Positions 15,395-22,220 of a stretch of DNA of 26,364 nt are shown one piece after another. The position numbers were made by a program, and so were the translations under genes. Below the pieces are notes generated by a model. It was not told the origin of the DNA and made no database searches. It saw nothing but the letters and a program-made list of their open reading frames with translations. The stretch's first letter is position 1, and every line of letters begins with the position of its first letter. This DNA comes from Oscillospiraceae bacterium (lineage in GTDB: Bacteria > Bacillota > Clostridia > Oscillospirales > Ruminococcaceae), in assembly GCA_018380115.1 (NCBI GenBank), contig JAGZUF010000032.1, positions 1,248-27,611 on the forward strand, read 5' to 3'.

Positions 15395-15427
15395 ATGAAT
15401 TCGCCAGTTGTTGACGCTGGAATTCAT
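15395..15427 (-). terminator. AT-rich hairpin between large terminase and portal
   Basis: Imperfect 11-bp palindrome ATGAATTC..CCAG / CTGG..AATTCAT, followed on the minus strand by ATTTTTTATA. It lies 230 bases after the terminase stop and 145 before the portal start. It could be a weak intrinsic terminator or an operator; the sequence around it is AT-rich, unlike the flanking genes. The rest of the 15252-15659 gap holds only the terminase-side repeat described separately. Confidence 0.45.
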
Positions 15428-15540
15428 GTTTTTCAGGCGAGCGGCCTCCCGGGTTCTTTGCTGCTTTCTTGGCATAAGAAAGCAGGTCTCCTTTTCCTAA
15501 AAAAGAAACCTCAGCTTTTAGCACTTACAGAAAACAATAC

Positions 15541-15650
15541 CTAAGGCTTCCGCCGCCCGCTTTCCCCTTCTCTTCTTCTGCCCTGCAATTCAAAAAATCG
15601 CCCATTCGGTGATTTTTCGGGCAAAAAAATTTTCCGCCTGTGCCGCAGCC
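15541..15650. repeat. About 100-bp repeat downstream of large terminase (copy A)
   Basis: Read on the minus strand: GCGGAAAATTTTTTTG, CCGAAAAATCACCGAATGG and, 40-50 bases on, GGGGAAAGCGGGCGGCGGAA. The same blocks in the same order occur at 18083-18185 beside the small-terminase gene, roughly three-quarters identical by eye. Confidence 0.7.
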
Positions 15651-15659
15651 CCCGCCGCC

Positions 15660-17144
15660 TCAAAACGGGCTGCCGTATTTCTCCACCAGATACGCCCTGC
15701 CCTGCTCGCCTGCGTGCTCGTAATCCTCCCATATATCCGCCTCCCAGTGCGCCCGCGGCGCGGCGCGCCCGGCAGGCGGCCCGGCGGCCCACCACACGCA
15801 GAAATAGCGCAGGCTGTCCACATCGTGCGTCAGCGCGTGCGGCTCCTTGGCATATACGTCGGGCCGCTGCTCGTCCTTTTGTATCTTCTGCAGGCAGCGC
15901 CACAAATTCGGCGCGGCCCTGCGCAGAAAGCGCAGCCGCGGCCCGCCCTCGTCCGGGCGCAGCCACTCCTTCATGGCCGCGCACCCGGCGGCAAAGTCGC
16001 TTGAGGCGCGCGTCAGCTCTACCCCGTTCTGGCTGAACAGCGCCGCGCGGCTTTTGCCCGTCACCTGCTCGCGGCTCCAAAGGTCCGGCGGGGCAAGAAA
16101 GGCCGCGATGTCCTCGCCCTGCGAAAGCGCCAGCAGCGCGGCCGCCGCCTCGCCAATGGTCTTGTTCGGCGCGTCGTATTCGCGGTAGATAAGCGCCCTG
16201 CCCTCGCCGTCCACGGCGAACCAGTGGGCCGAAAGCATGTCCAGCCCGTAGTCTATGGCCACATACCTTCTGGCGTCCCGCGCAATTTCCCGCCCTTCGC
16301 AGATATGCGTTTCGGCGCGCACCTCCGGGAACATGGCCCCACCCGGCACGCTCAGCGCCTCCTCCACGCTGGCGGGGTACTCCTGCATGGTCTTGTCCTC
16401 GCCCAGCGCGCCCAGCGTGCGGGCATACCACGCCTCGCCGCGCGCCGGGTCTGCATACCACGGCAGAAACAGCTTGTGAAAGCCGTTGTCCGGGTTTGTG
16501 AATATCTCTTCAAACAGCGTGCCCAGCCGTATGGTGGAAAGGCCTATCACCCGCCCGCCGCCCGGGCGGTTCACCACCGGGAAAATAGAGGCCCATATCT
16601 CCTCGGCATACTGCTGAAAGGCCCATTCGTCCAGAATGACAAGGTCTGCCGTGAAGCCGCGCGCCGCCCCCGGGCTGGAGAGGAACGCCTTCAGAACGCT
16701 TTCCGGCCCTTGTGCAAAGCGCACATGCACGCTGAGGCTGGTGTGGCGGAACACAGGCCCCCGCCAGCCGGGCGGCTCCTTTTTTTCCTCGCATATCAGC
16801 TCAGGCATGTGCCGCAGTATCACCACCATGCGCCGCACAAGCTCCTTCGCCTCCTCCTCCGCGCGGGAAAAGCACACCACCGTGCGCCCCGAAAACAGCG
16901 CCACCGTCCACGCCGCCACCGAAAGCGCCAGCCAGGTGATGCCAAGCTGGCGCGCCTTCAAAATAATGTTCAGCCTGTGCGCATGCAGCTGGCGAAGGGC
17001 CTGCTCCTGCATGGGCCACAGCCGGAAGGGCTGCACCAGCTCGTCGGCGTCCTTGTCCTCGATGTGCACAAAGTTTTTTGTAAAAAATACGGGGTCCTGC
17101 CTGCACAGTTCCACCGTTTTTTCCCGCAGCATTTGCGGCGTCAT
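15660..17144 (-). CDS. terL: Terminase large subunit
   Basis: A 494-residue DNA-packaging motor. ATG at 17144 is preferred (seven bases after AAAGGAGG); another ATG two codons upstream is too near that site. The ATPase domain has the deviant Walker A 'KARQLGITW' (63-71), Walker B plus catalytic Glu 'LVILDE' (168-173), and coupling motif 'GLSTIRLGTL' (201-210). The nuclease domain begins with 'RYVAIDYGLD' (293-302), the first metal-binding Asp of the RNase H fold, and ends near 'HDVDSLRYF'. It cuts and translocates DNA into the prohead through the portal encoded next. It is separated from the small terminase by a plus-strand gene, which is unusual. Confidence 0.95.
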   Translation of the reverse strand: MTPQMLREKTVELCRQDPVFFTKNFVHIEDKDADELVQPFRLWPMQEQALRQLHAHRLNIILKARQLGITWLALSVAAWTVALFSGRTVVCFSRAEEEAKELVRRMVVILRHMPELICEEKKEPPGWRGPVFRHTSLSVHVRFAQGPESVLKAFLSSPGAARGFTADLVILDEWAFQQYAEEIWASIFPVVNRPGGGRVIGLSTIRLGTLFEEIFTNPDNGFHKLFLPWYADPARGEAWYARTLGALGEDKTMQEYPASVEEALSVPGGAMFPEVRAETHICEGREIARDARRYVAIDYGLDMLSAHWFAVDGEGRALIYREYDAPNKTIGEAAAALLALSQGEDIAAFLAPPDLWSREQVTGKSRAALFSQNGVELTRASSDFAAGCAAMKEWLRPDEGGPRLRFLRRAAPNLWRCLQKIQKDEQRPDVYAKEPHALTHDVDSLRYFCVWWAAGPPAGRAAPRAHWEADIWEDYEHAGEQGRAYLVEKYGSPF

Positions 17145-17174
17145 GCCCATGCCTCCTTTCCGTGCGGTTTGCCG

Positions 17175-17220
17175 CGCGGGCGGCCGTACCCGCCCCGGTC
17201 GCAATAAGCGGCCGCCCGCG
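17175..17220. other. 12-bp inverted repeat in the terminase leader
   Basis: Exact arms CGCGGGCGGCCG (17175-17186) and CGGCCGCCCGCG (17209-17220), loop 22 bases, 25 bases before the terminase ribosome site. An AAAAAATTTTT tract lies just upstream in the minus direction (17235-17247). The remaining 17145-17480 sequence has no gene that I can see. Confidence 0.55.
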
Positions 17221-17480
17221 CTTTCGTTTTCCTGAAAAAATTTTTCCGGCCTCTTTTTCAGCGCGCCGAAAGCAGGCGCCCACCCCGCGGGCGGCACGCC
17301 CCCTCGCCTTTATCACCGGCCGGAAGGGTGAAGGATTAAATTGCAAGCAGGCCCCGTTTGCGGGCCCCATTTTGCTCAAAACAGCAGAATAAAATTTTTT
17401 ATGCCGTAAAATCACAAGTGTGGCGCAAGCAGGCGGAAACTGAAATGAAAGCCACATTACACGGCTGTATATAAGCCTCC

Positions 17481-18066
17481 TTGCCGTTTGAAGGGCAGGG
17501 TCTGATTGGGTTAGCTCGGGGCGCGGTAAAACTGTGTGAGCACGAAAAAGAATGGGAGCTGCAAGCCCGGAACAAAATTTCCCGCTTAAAGCAGATATTG
17601 GGCCATGTTATAAAAGACATTCAGCATGTGGGCAGCACTGCCATCCCCTCCATAAAGGCAAAGCCAATCATTGACATTGCAGCTGCAGTGGATAATTTTG
17701 ACGATGTCCTGCGCTTTGAAAAAGAATTAAAAGCCGCCGGCCTTCACTGCCGCCCCAACGCCCAGGCCTCCGTCAAAGGCCAGTTGCCGTTCGCCTGCGG
17801 CAGTTGTTGCGAGGGCACTGGCAATTTGCGAACGCATTTCATCCATGTTGTCCGCACAAACAGCACGGGTTGGCTCAATTACATCAATTTTAGAGATTAC
17901 CTCAACAGCACCCCCTCTGCCGCAAAAGAGTATGAAGCGCTGAAGCTGCCCCTTGCCCGGCGGCCCGCCGCCGCGAACACAAAAGAAAAGCACCTCGCGG
18001 GAAAACACGATTTTATCGCCCGCACCCTGAAAAAAGCACGGGCAGCAGTGCAAAAACGGGTTCCCA
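17481..18066 (+). CDS. GrpB/UPF0157 family nucleotidyltransferase-fold protein, degraded ends
   Basis: The only plus-strand gene I support. The core, 'DIQHVGSTAIPSIKAKPIID', 'RTHFIHVV', 'NYINFRDYLNSTPSAAKEYE' and 'KHLAGKHDFI', is full-length GrpB family (about 180-190 residues; nucleotidyltransferase-like fold, biochemical role uncertain, related domain fused to some dephospho-CoA kinases). Family members usually begin MIGL; here a CTG (17502) stands in that place and the nearest start is TTG at 17481 without a ribosome site. There is no stop after the family's normal end near 18057: the frame runs on to 18836 antisense to the small terminase gene. The end given here is the family end, not a stop codon. 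Composition is AT-richer than its neighbours, which suggests transfer. Confidence 0.75.
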
Positions 18067-18071
18067 ACCCG
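18051..18071 (-). terminator. Intrinsic terminator of the small terminase gene
   Basis: Minus-strand CGGGTT-GGG-AACCCG stem followed by TTTTTGC, about 72 bases after the stop codon at 18143. It lies inside the 3' end of the plus-strand GrpB-family gene, which suggests that the terminase large gene needs its own promoter or read-through. Confidence 0.7.
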
Positions 18072-18082
18072 GCGCAGCTTTC

Positions 18083-18185
18083 CGCCGCCCGCTTCCCCCC
18101 TCCCCGCCGCTTTGCGGGCGCCGCTGTCTTGCAGCCTAAAAATCATCCATTCGGTGACTTTTCGGCCAAAAAAATTTCCGCTTCC
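18083..18185. repeat. About 100-bp repeat at the 3' end of the small terminase gene (copy B)
   Basis: Partner of 15541-15650. On the minus strand it includes GCGGAAATTTTTTTGGCCG, then AAAAGTCACCGAATGG and GGGGAAGCGGGCGGCGGAAA. Its first 40 bases encode the last residues of the small terminase (AEIFLAEKSPNG), so coding sequence of one gene has become intergenic sequence after the other, or the reverse. Confidence 0.7.
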
Positions 18186-18658
18186 TCCGCGCCGCCTTTC
18201 CGCGCTGCGGCCCCGCCCTGCGCCTTCTGCGCGCGCGGCGCGCCGCCCTTTGCCCCGCGCGGCCCCTGCGCGGGCCTGGCGCGCCGCTTTCCCGCCTGCG
18301 GCTCTGCCGGCCCCGGCGGCATGCCCGCCAGCGCCTCCAACACCCCGGCCGCGTCCAGCTTGCGCAAAAGCGCAAGGTCGTTTTCCGAAAGGGCCGCCTC
18401 TGGCACAGCCGCGGCCTTTTCCGTGGGCTTGTCGCCCGCCGAATCGCGCACAAAGGCCGCCGCGCTGGTGTCGCCCTTCATGGCCTTGGCTATCTGCGTC
18501 AGCACCACTGCCTCATACAAATCCAGCGGCGCGCCGCGCGCCTGCGCCAGCAGCAGCGCCCTTTCCTCCAGCGCGCTCTCCGGCGCGGGCATGCGCAGAA
18601 ACGCGCTCAAAATGTCCCGCATTGTCTTTTTCTCTCCGCTTTTTCCTTGCCCGGCCAT
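18143..18658 (-). CDS. Probable terminase small subunit
   Basis: A 171-residue protein; ATG at 18658 is chosen for its GGGGAGG site (MAGQGKSGEKKTMRDILSAF). Residues about 50-80 contain 'AVVLTQIAKAMKGDTSAAAF' followed by 'VRDSAGDKPTEK', a signature seen in many proteins encoded just before TerL in Firmicutes phages and usually annotated as terminase small subunit or terminase-associated. The middle ('LSENDLALLRKLDAAGVLEA') is helical and the last 60 residues are Arg/Lys/Ala-rich, suited to DNA binding. It would recognise the packaging site. A promoter with direct repeats lies upstream, so this is probably the first late gene. Confidence 0.75.
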   Translation of the reverse strand: MAGQGKSGEKKTMRDILSAFLRMPAPESALEERALLLAQARGAPLDLYEAVVLTQIAKAMKGDTSAAAFVRDSAGDKPTEKAAAVPEAALSENDLALLRKLDAAGVLEALAGMPPGPAEPQAGKRRARPAQGPRGAKGGAPRAQKAQGGAAARKGGAEEAEIFLAEKSPNG

Positions 18659-18705
18659 GCCGCGCCTCCCCTTTCCGCCTGCCGGGGCCTTCGCCCGGTT
18701 TTCCG

Positions 18706-18752
18706 AGTATAAGCATACCACACCGAAGCCGGACATTCCGGACATTCCGGAC
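18706..18752 (-). promoter_or_regulatory. Putative late promoter with tandem 9-bp activator sites
   Basis: On the minus strand a -10 element TATACT (18706-18711), preceded by TGCT, lies 48 bases before the small-terminase ATG. No TTGACA-like -35 is present; instead two exact direct copies of GGAATGTCC (18731-18739, 18740-18748) plus a partial third cover that position. This arrangement fits an activator-dependent promoter, and the ArpU-like regulator encoded at 21117 is the natural candidate. Confidence 0.55.
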
Positions 18753-18783
18753 GCCCGCCCCTCATTCCTCCATGCCCCGCGCC

Positions 18784-18874
18784 GCCCAAACGCAAAAAGC
18801 TCCGGCTTTCCGGCCTGCGCCTTTCTGCGCGCCTAACCCGCGCTGCGTCAGAAAGCTGCTTTCTGTTTTATGCG
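18784..18874. repeat. Degenerate copy of the surface-protein terminator region
   Basis: Starts GCCCAAACGCAAAAAGC and ends GCTTTCTGTTTTATGCGC, both shared with 19225-19300. The hairpin between them is broken here. The 350 bp between the two copies contain no gene that I recognise, so the stretch 18753-19234 looks like debris from a duplication at the edge of the inserted surface-protein gene. Confidence 0.6.
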
Positions 18875-19234
18875 CTCTGCACCGGCTTCCAAGACGCCAC
18901 CGCAGGCACCGCCCCCCTTCCGCAGAGACCCACGCCGCCTCACATGCAAAAAACAGCCTTCCGTTTTACGCCGCCCGGCCTCCCCCCGGCGCACCATTCA
19001 AAAGCCCCGGTTCCCGCCGCGGCATGCACTGCGTCAGCGCCCTTTTCGCACCTGTACCCGTTCGCCCACAGCCCGGCGCACGCCGCCTTTTTCTTTCGCC
19101 CCGACCCGGCAGCCCCGTTTTCACCTCGCTTTGCATGCCCGCCCGGCCAGCCCTTGCAAGGGCACATACCCGCCCAGCCGCAGACACCGACCCGCCCTGC
19201 GCAAAGGCCCACGCCCGCCGCATAGCCCAAACGC

Positions 19235-19261
19235 AAAAAGCCCCGGCTTTCCAGCCGGGGC
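19235..19261 (-). terminator. Intrinsic terminator of the surface-protein gene
   Basis: Stem CCCCGGCT / AGCCGGGG (19241-19248 with 19253-19260, extended by one pair), loop TTCC, then CTTTTTG on the minus strand, 33 bases after the stop codon. Confidence 0.9.
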
Positions 19262-19293
19262 CCTGCCTGCGCGGCAAAGCGCCGCTTTCTGTT

Positions 19294-20841
19294 TTATACG
19301 CCCGTTTTGGGGTTTTGCTTGCGGCCTGCACCGCCTGCGGGCGCGGCGGGCTGCTCTGCCACCTTCGTCCATTTGGCATATACATAGACGTCGCTCTTTT
19401 GCGCAGCGCCAAAGTCAAATGGCGTTGTACAGGCCTCATCGGCATACCAGCCGCCGAAGGTGTAACCCGCACGCGTCGGGGCCTCCGGCTTTGCCACAGG
19501 TTTGCCCCAGCCGTTTTTTACCGTCTCGGCGCGCGGAGCCTGCACGCCGTCATGCCATGTCACCGTAATGTCCAGCACATCACCCGTAAGGCTGGACGCG
19601 CTGTCTACCGTCTTGCCACTGTCCTTGTCATAGCCGTGCGCACGGTCTACATCGGAAGCTATCTCATTTTCCGCAAAAGCCACATTTGCTGCCCCGGCCG
19701 TCTGGTCCCAAAGCAGATACGCACTTTTTTCAATGATATTTTCCATCACATCCACCTGCTGCACTACACCGTTTGCAAGGCTGTGCACGCGCAGCACGTT
19801 GCCGGCCACGTTCCGAATCGTGTTGCCCTCTATGTTTGCCGTTTTGCAGGTGGTTATCTGCACGGCCTCTTTATCTGCGCCCGTGATGCCGTCTATGGTG
19901 TTTTTCCGAATTTCCACCACCGCGCTGTGGCGCGCCTGCACGTTGATGCCTCTGTCATAGTTCGTGATGATGTTATTTTCCAGCACAATGGAAGAGCTTT
20001 CGCCCTGCTGCGCCTGGTCCGGCTGAATAAAAATAGCATATTTGCCCGGCTGCGCGCTGCCGTGGAAGGTACACCCGCGAATCGCAAGGTTCTGGGCCTT
20101 CGTGTGCCCGTCGTTGGTGTAAAAATAGAACTGGTTGTCAAATGTGCAGTCCTCCACCACAACGTTCACGCTGGATGCCCGCTTTGCGTTGCCCGGCGTA
20201 TTATAGCTTGTGCCGTCTGCCGAAATACTGGTATTGCCCGCAGGGCTGCCGCTTTGAAAATCAACGCCCCGCACCGTGAACGTGCCGCTTTCCACAAATG
20301 TGCCTTCATAGCCGCCGGCCACCTTGGCGTAAACGCCCGTGCCGCCCGTCACAGCGCCCGCACCGCCCGCGCCGGTTAGCTTCACATCGTTCACTACAAA
20401 GGCCTGGCCGTTCCCTAGCTGGATGTCCCGCCCGCTGCCCGCGGGCACAGTGCCGTGCACAATAAACTCCACCGCCTGCACAGGGCGTTTATCTATGTCG
20501 CTGGGCTGGTCGCTGGGGCGGTAGTAAAAGGGGTTGGCATTTACATAGTTGTTCAAATCGCCGTCCTCTTTTGTGCCGTTATAGCTGCCGTCCTCACCCG
20601 GCGCATACAGCTTTTGAAAAGCAGCCTGCGCATCGGCCAGCGTGGCAAACTGTGCGCTCATTGCCTGTTTCGCCGCCGCTGTGCGCCCGGCCGCACCGTG
20701 GCCCTGTGCCTCATATTCAGGGCTGATGGTCATGGCTACCTCCACATAGTTTTCCCCGGTTGCCTGCGCCCGGGCCGGCAGCGCGCACACCAGCAGGGCC
20801 GCGGCCAAAAAGCCGCAGGCAAGTTGCTTCAGCTTTTTCAT
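19294..20841 (-). CDS. Secreted beta-helix surface protein with InlB-type repeat (moron)
   Basis: A 515-residue exported protein; ATG at 20841 with AAAGGAGAG upstream (MKKLKQLACGFLAAALLVCA). A signal peptide with cleavage likely after 'ARAQA' is followed by a linker, then a right-handed parallel beta-helix (about residues 120-390) with rung phrases such as 'NVVVEDCTFDNQFYFY', 'LAIRGCTFHG', 'SIVLENNIITNYDRGI' and 'VEIRKNTIDGI'. Near the C terminus lies an InlB/Listeria-Bacteroides repeat ('AGYTFGGWYADEACTTPFDF'), then an Ala/Gly linker and the end NPKTGV. This looks like a cell-wall sorting motif cut off before its membrane helix. Own promoter and terminator mark it as a moron, probably expressed by the lysogen and acting at the host surface, perhaps in adhesion or glycan binding. 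Confidence 0.85.
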   Translation of the reverse strand: MKKLKQLACGFLAAALLVCALPARAQATGENYVEVAMTISPEYEAQGHGAAGRTAAAKQAMSAQFATLADAQAAFQKLYAPGEDGSYNGTKEDGDLNNYVNANPFYYRPSDQPSDIDKRPVQAVEFIVHGTVPAGSGRDIQLGNGQAFVVNDVKLTGAGGAGAVTGGTGVYAKVAGGYEGTFVESGTFTVRGVDFQSGSPAGNTSISADGTSYNTPGNAKRASSVNVVVEDCTFDNQFYFYTNDGHTKAQNLAIRGCTFHGSAQPGKYAIFIQPDQAQQGESSSIVLENNIITNYDRGINVQARHSAVVEIRKNTIDGITGADKEAVQITTCKTANIEGNTIRNVAGNVLRVHSLANGVVQQVDVMENIIEKSAYLLWDQTAGAANVAFAENEIASDVDRAHGYDKDSGKTVDSASSLTGDVLDITVTWHDGVQAPRAETVKNGWGKPVAKPEAPTRAGYTFGGWYADEACTTPFDFGAAQKSDVYVYAKWTKVAEQPAAPAGGAGRKQNPKTGV

Positions 20842-20866
20842 GCGTTTCCTCTCCTTTTTTTCGCCT

Positions 20867-20930
20867 GGCCCCCTTTTTCTGCTTGAGCAGAGCTTTTCTC
20901 CGGCCTGTGCCGGAGAAACAGAAAGGGGCC
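20867..20930 (-). promoter_or_regulatory. Nested hairpins in the leader of the surface-protein gene
   Basis: An inner perfect 10-bp hairpin (20895-20904 with 20909-20918) is enclosed by an outer pair, GGCCCCCTTTTTCTG (20867-20881) and CAGAAAGGGGCC (20919-20930). No T-run follows, so it is more likely an RNA-stabilising or regulatory leader than a terminator. Confidence 0.55.
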
Positions 20931-20972
20931 CCCTTTCGCCGCACCGCTGTGCGCGGCGCCTGATATGCCCAT

Positions 20973-21001
20973 ATTTTACCGCACCCGCGCCAAAAAAGCA
21001 A
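20973..21001 (-). promoter_or_regulatory. Sigma-A-type promoter of the surface-protein gene
   Basis: Minus-strand -35 TTGCTT (20996-21001) and -10 TAAAAT (20973-20978) with exactly 17 bp between them, 132 bases before the start codon. It lies in a short AT-rich patch and would give expression independent of the phage lytic programme. Confidence 0.7.
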
Positions 21002-21116
21002 CTTTTTTCATCAGGCCGGCGTGTTCTTTTTCCAAGCATGCGCCGCCGGGGCGTTCGCTTTTGCCTTGCCCGCATCATTTCCCATGCGTCCGCCTTTTCC
21101 GTGCCGCGCGCACTTT

Positions 21117-21605
21117 TCATCCGCCTGCGCTTCGCCCGGCCCCGCCGCAGCCTGCCTTTTCCCACGCGGCCAGCCAGCGTTCCACCCGCTTGCGCCATGC
21201 GTCGCCCGTGGCGCCCAGCTCATCCGCCACGGCCTCCCAGCGCATGCCCTCCAGGCACGAAAGCTGCACGGCGCAGCGCAGGGCCGCGTCCTCAATGGCC
21301 TCAATGGCGCACAGGGCGGCGGCATAGTCCCTTTCATAGCGGGCGTTGGCCTGCTCCAGTGCGCGCGCCATGCGGCGCACCTCGGCACGCTTTTTCGCCC
21401 GCGCCTCCGGGCCGTCTGCCGCGCACACGCCGCGCACCGTCACCGTGCCCAGCGCATACGGCGCGCTGAGGCCCGAGGCCTGCACCGTGTCTGTCACCAC
21501 CAGCGGCTCTTTCAGCAGGCTTTCTTCCAGACGGTGCATGCGCCGCACGCGCGCGTCTATATCTGCCGGCACGGCCCACAGCCGCCGGAACTCCCGCTTT
21601 GTCAT
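21117..21605 (-). CDS. ArpU/sigma region 4-like late transcription regulator
   Basis: A 162-residue protein; ATG at 21605 with AAAAAGGAGAAG upstream (MTKREFRRLWAVPADIDARV). After a variable first half, a long helix ('EVRRMARALEQANARYERDY') leads to 'ALCAIEAIEDAALRCAVQLS' and 'CLEGMRWEAVADELGATGDA' 'WRKRVERWL'. This is the layout of ArpU/DUF1492-type proteins, whose end resembles the -35-binding helix-turn-helix of sigma factors. Such proteins sit just before terminase genes in Firmicutes phages and switch on late genes. The promoter with two GGAATGTCC repeats before the small-terminase gene is a likely target. Exact family is from pattern memory. Confidence 0.75.
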   Translation of the reverse strand: MTKREFRRLWAVPADIDARVRRMHRLEESLLKEPLVVTDTVQASGLSAPYALGTVTVRGVCAADGPEARAKKRAEVRRMARALEQANARYERDYAAALCAIEAIEDAALRCAVQLSCLEGMRWEAVADELGATGDAWRKRVERWLAAWEKAGCGGAGRSAGG

Positions 21606-22220
21606 GGCATCTTCTCCTTTTTCAGCAAAATTTCTCTGTCTCTCCTGTTTGCCGCGCGCCGGGGCTCCGGCCTCTCATGCTTGGGGAAGGGGTGTTTTCC
21701 ACTTCTGCGCGCTATGGAAGGCAAGCCGGAAGCGGCGGGAAGATGGGCGGCCCTTCAGGTGCGTTTCTTCGCCAAATTCATCCGCCTTCTGAAAGCCCGC
21801 AAAGCCGCGCAGGGCCGCGCCCTCACTTATTTTCCGCCCCGGCAGGCGGCCAAACCAGCCCTGCATGCCGTTCACACGCCGCGCAGCCCCTCGCATTCCA
21901 AGCCCACACGCGCATATTTCAAAGCCCGCATTTACGCCCGCCCTCCGCCGCGCTTTGAGGAAGGGCGCCGCTGCCGGCGTCAGCAGCCGACGGCCTCTGT
22001 GTTCTTTCAAATTCAGTGCACCCGCGGTCTCAGACGGCCTGCGGGGCAAACGCCGTGCCCTGCCCGGCAAGGGCTTCAAGCTCCTTTCTCTAGCAGACGG
22101 GCGTCTTTTTCGCGCAGGAGGCCGGAAGCATCGGGCCTTGCTTCCCGCCGCTTTTCCCCTGCACAAAAGGGGCGGGAAGCCTCCTTCGAAAGGCCGGGCC
22201 CGCCCCATGGCCGCCCCGGC
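21606..22220. other. Intergenic region without a recognised gene
   Basis: About 615 bp between the regulator start and the stop of the 313-residue gene. Minus-strand frames here are open but Arg/Pro-rich, without ribosome sites or family patterns. The only structure I note is a short AGACGGGCGTCT palindrome followed by TTTTT on the plus strand near 22097-22112. I cannot name a function for this stretch. Confidence 0.5.

Noticed and set aside
15173..15475. Possible small minus-strand gene between terminase and portal
   Set aside because: It begins with a plausible MPRKQQRTRE and a distant GGAG, but crosses a hairpin, overlaps the portal start and turns into low-complexity sequence.
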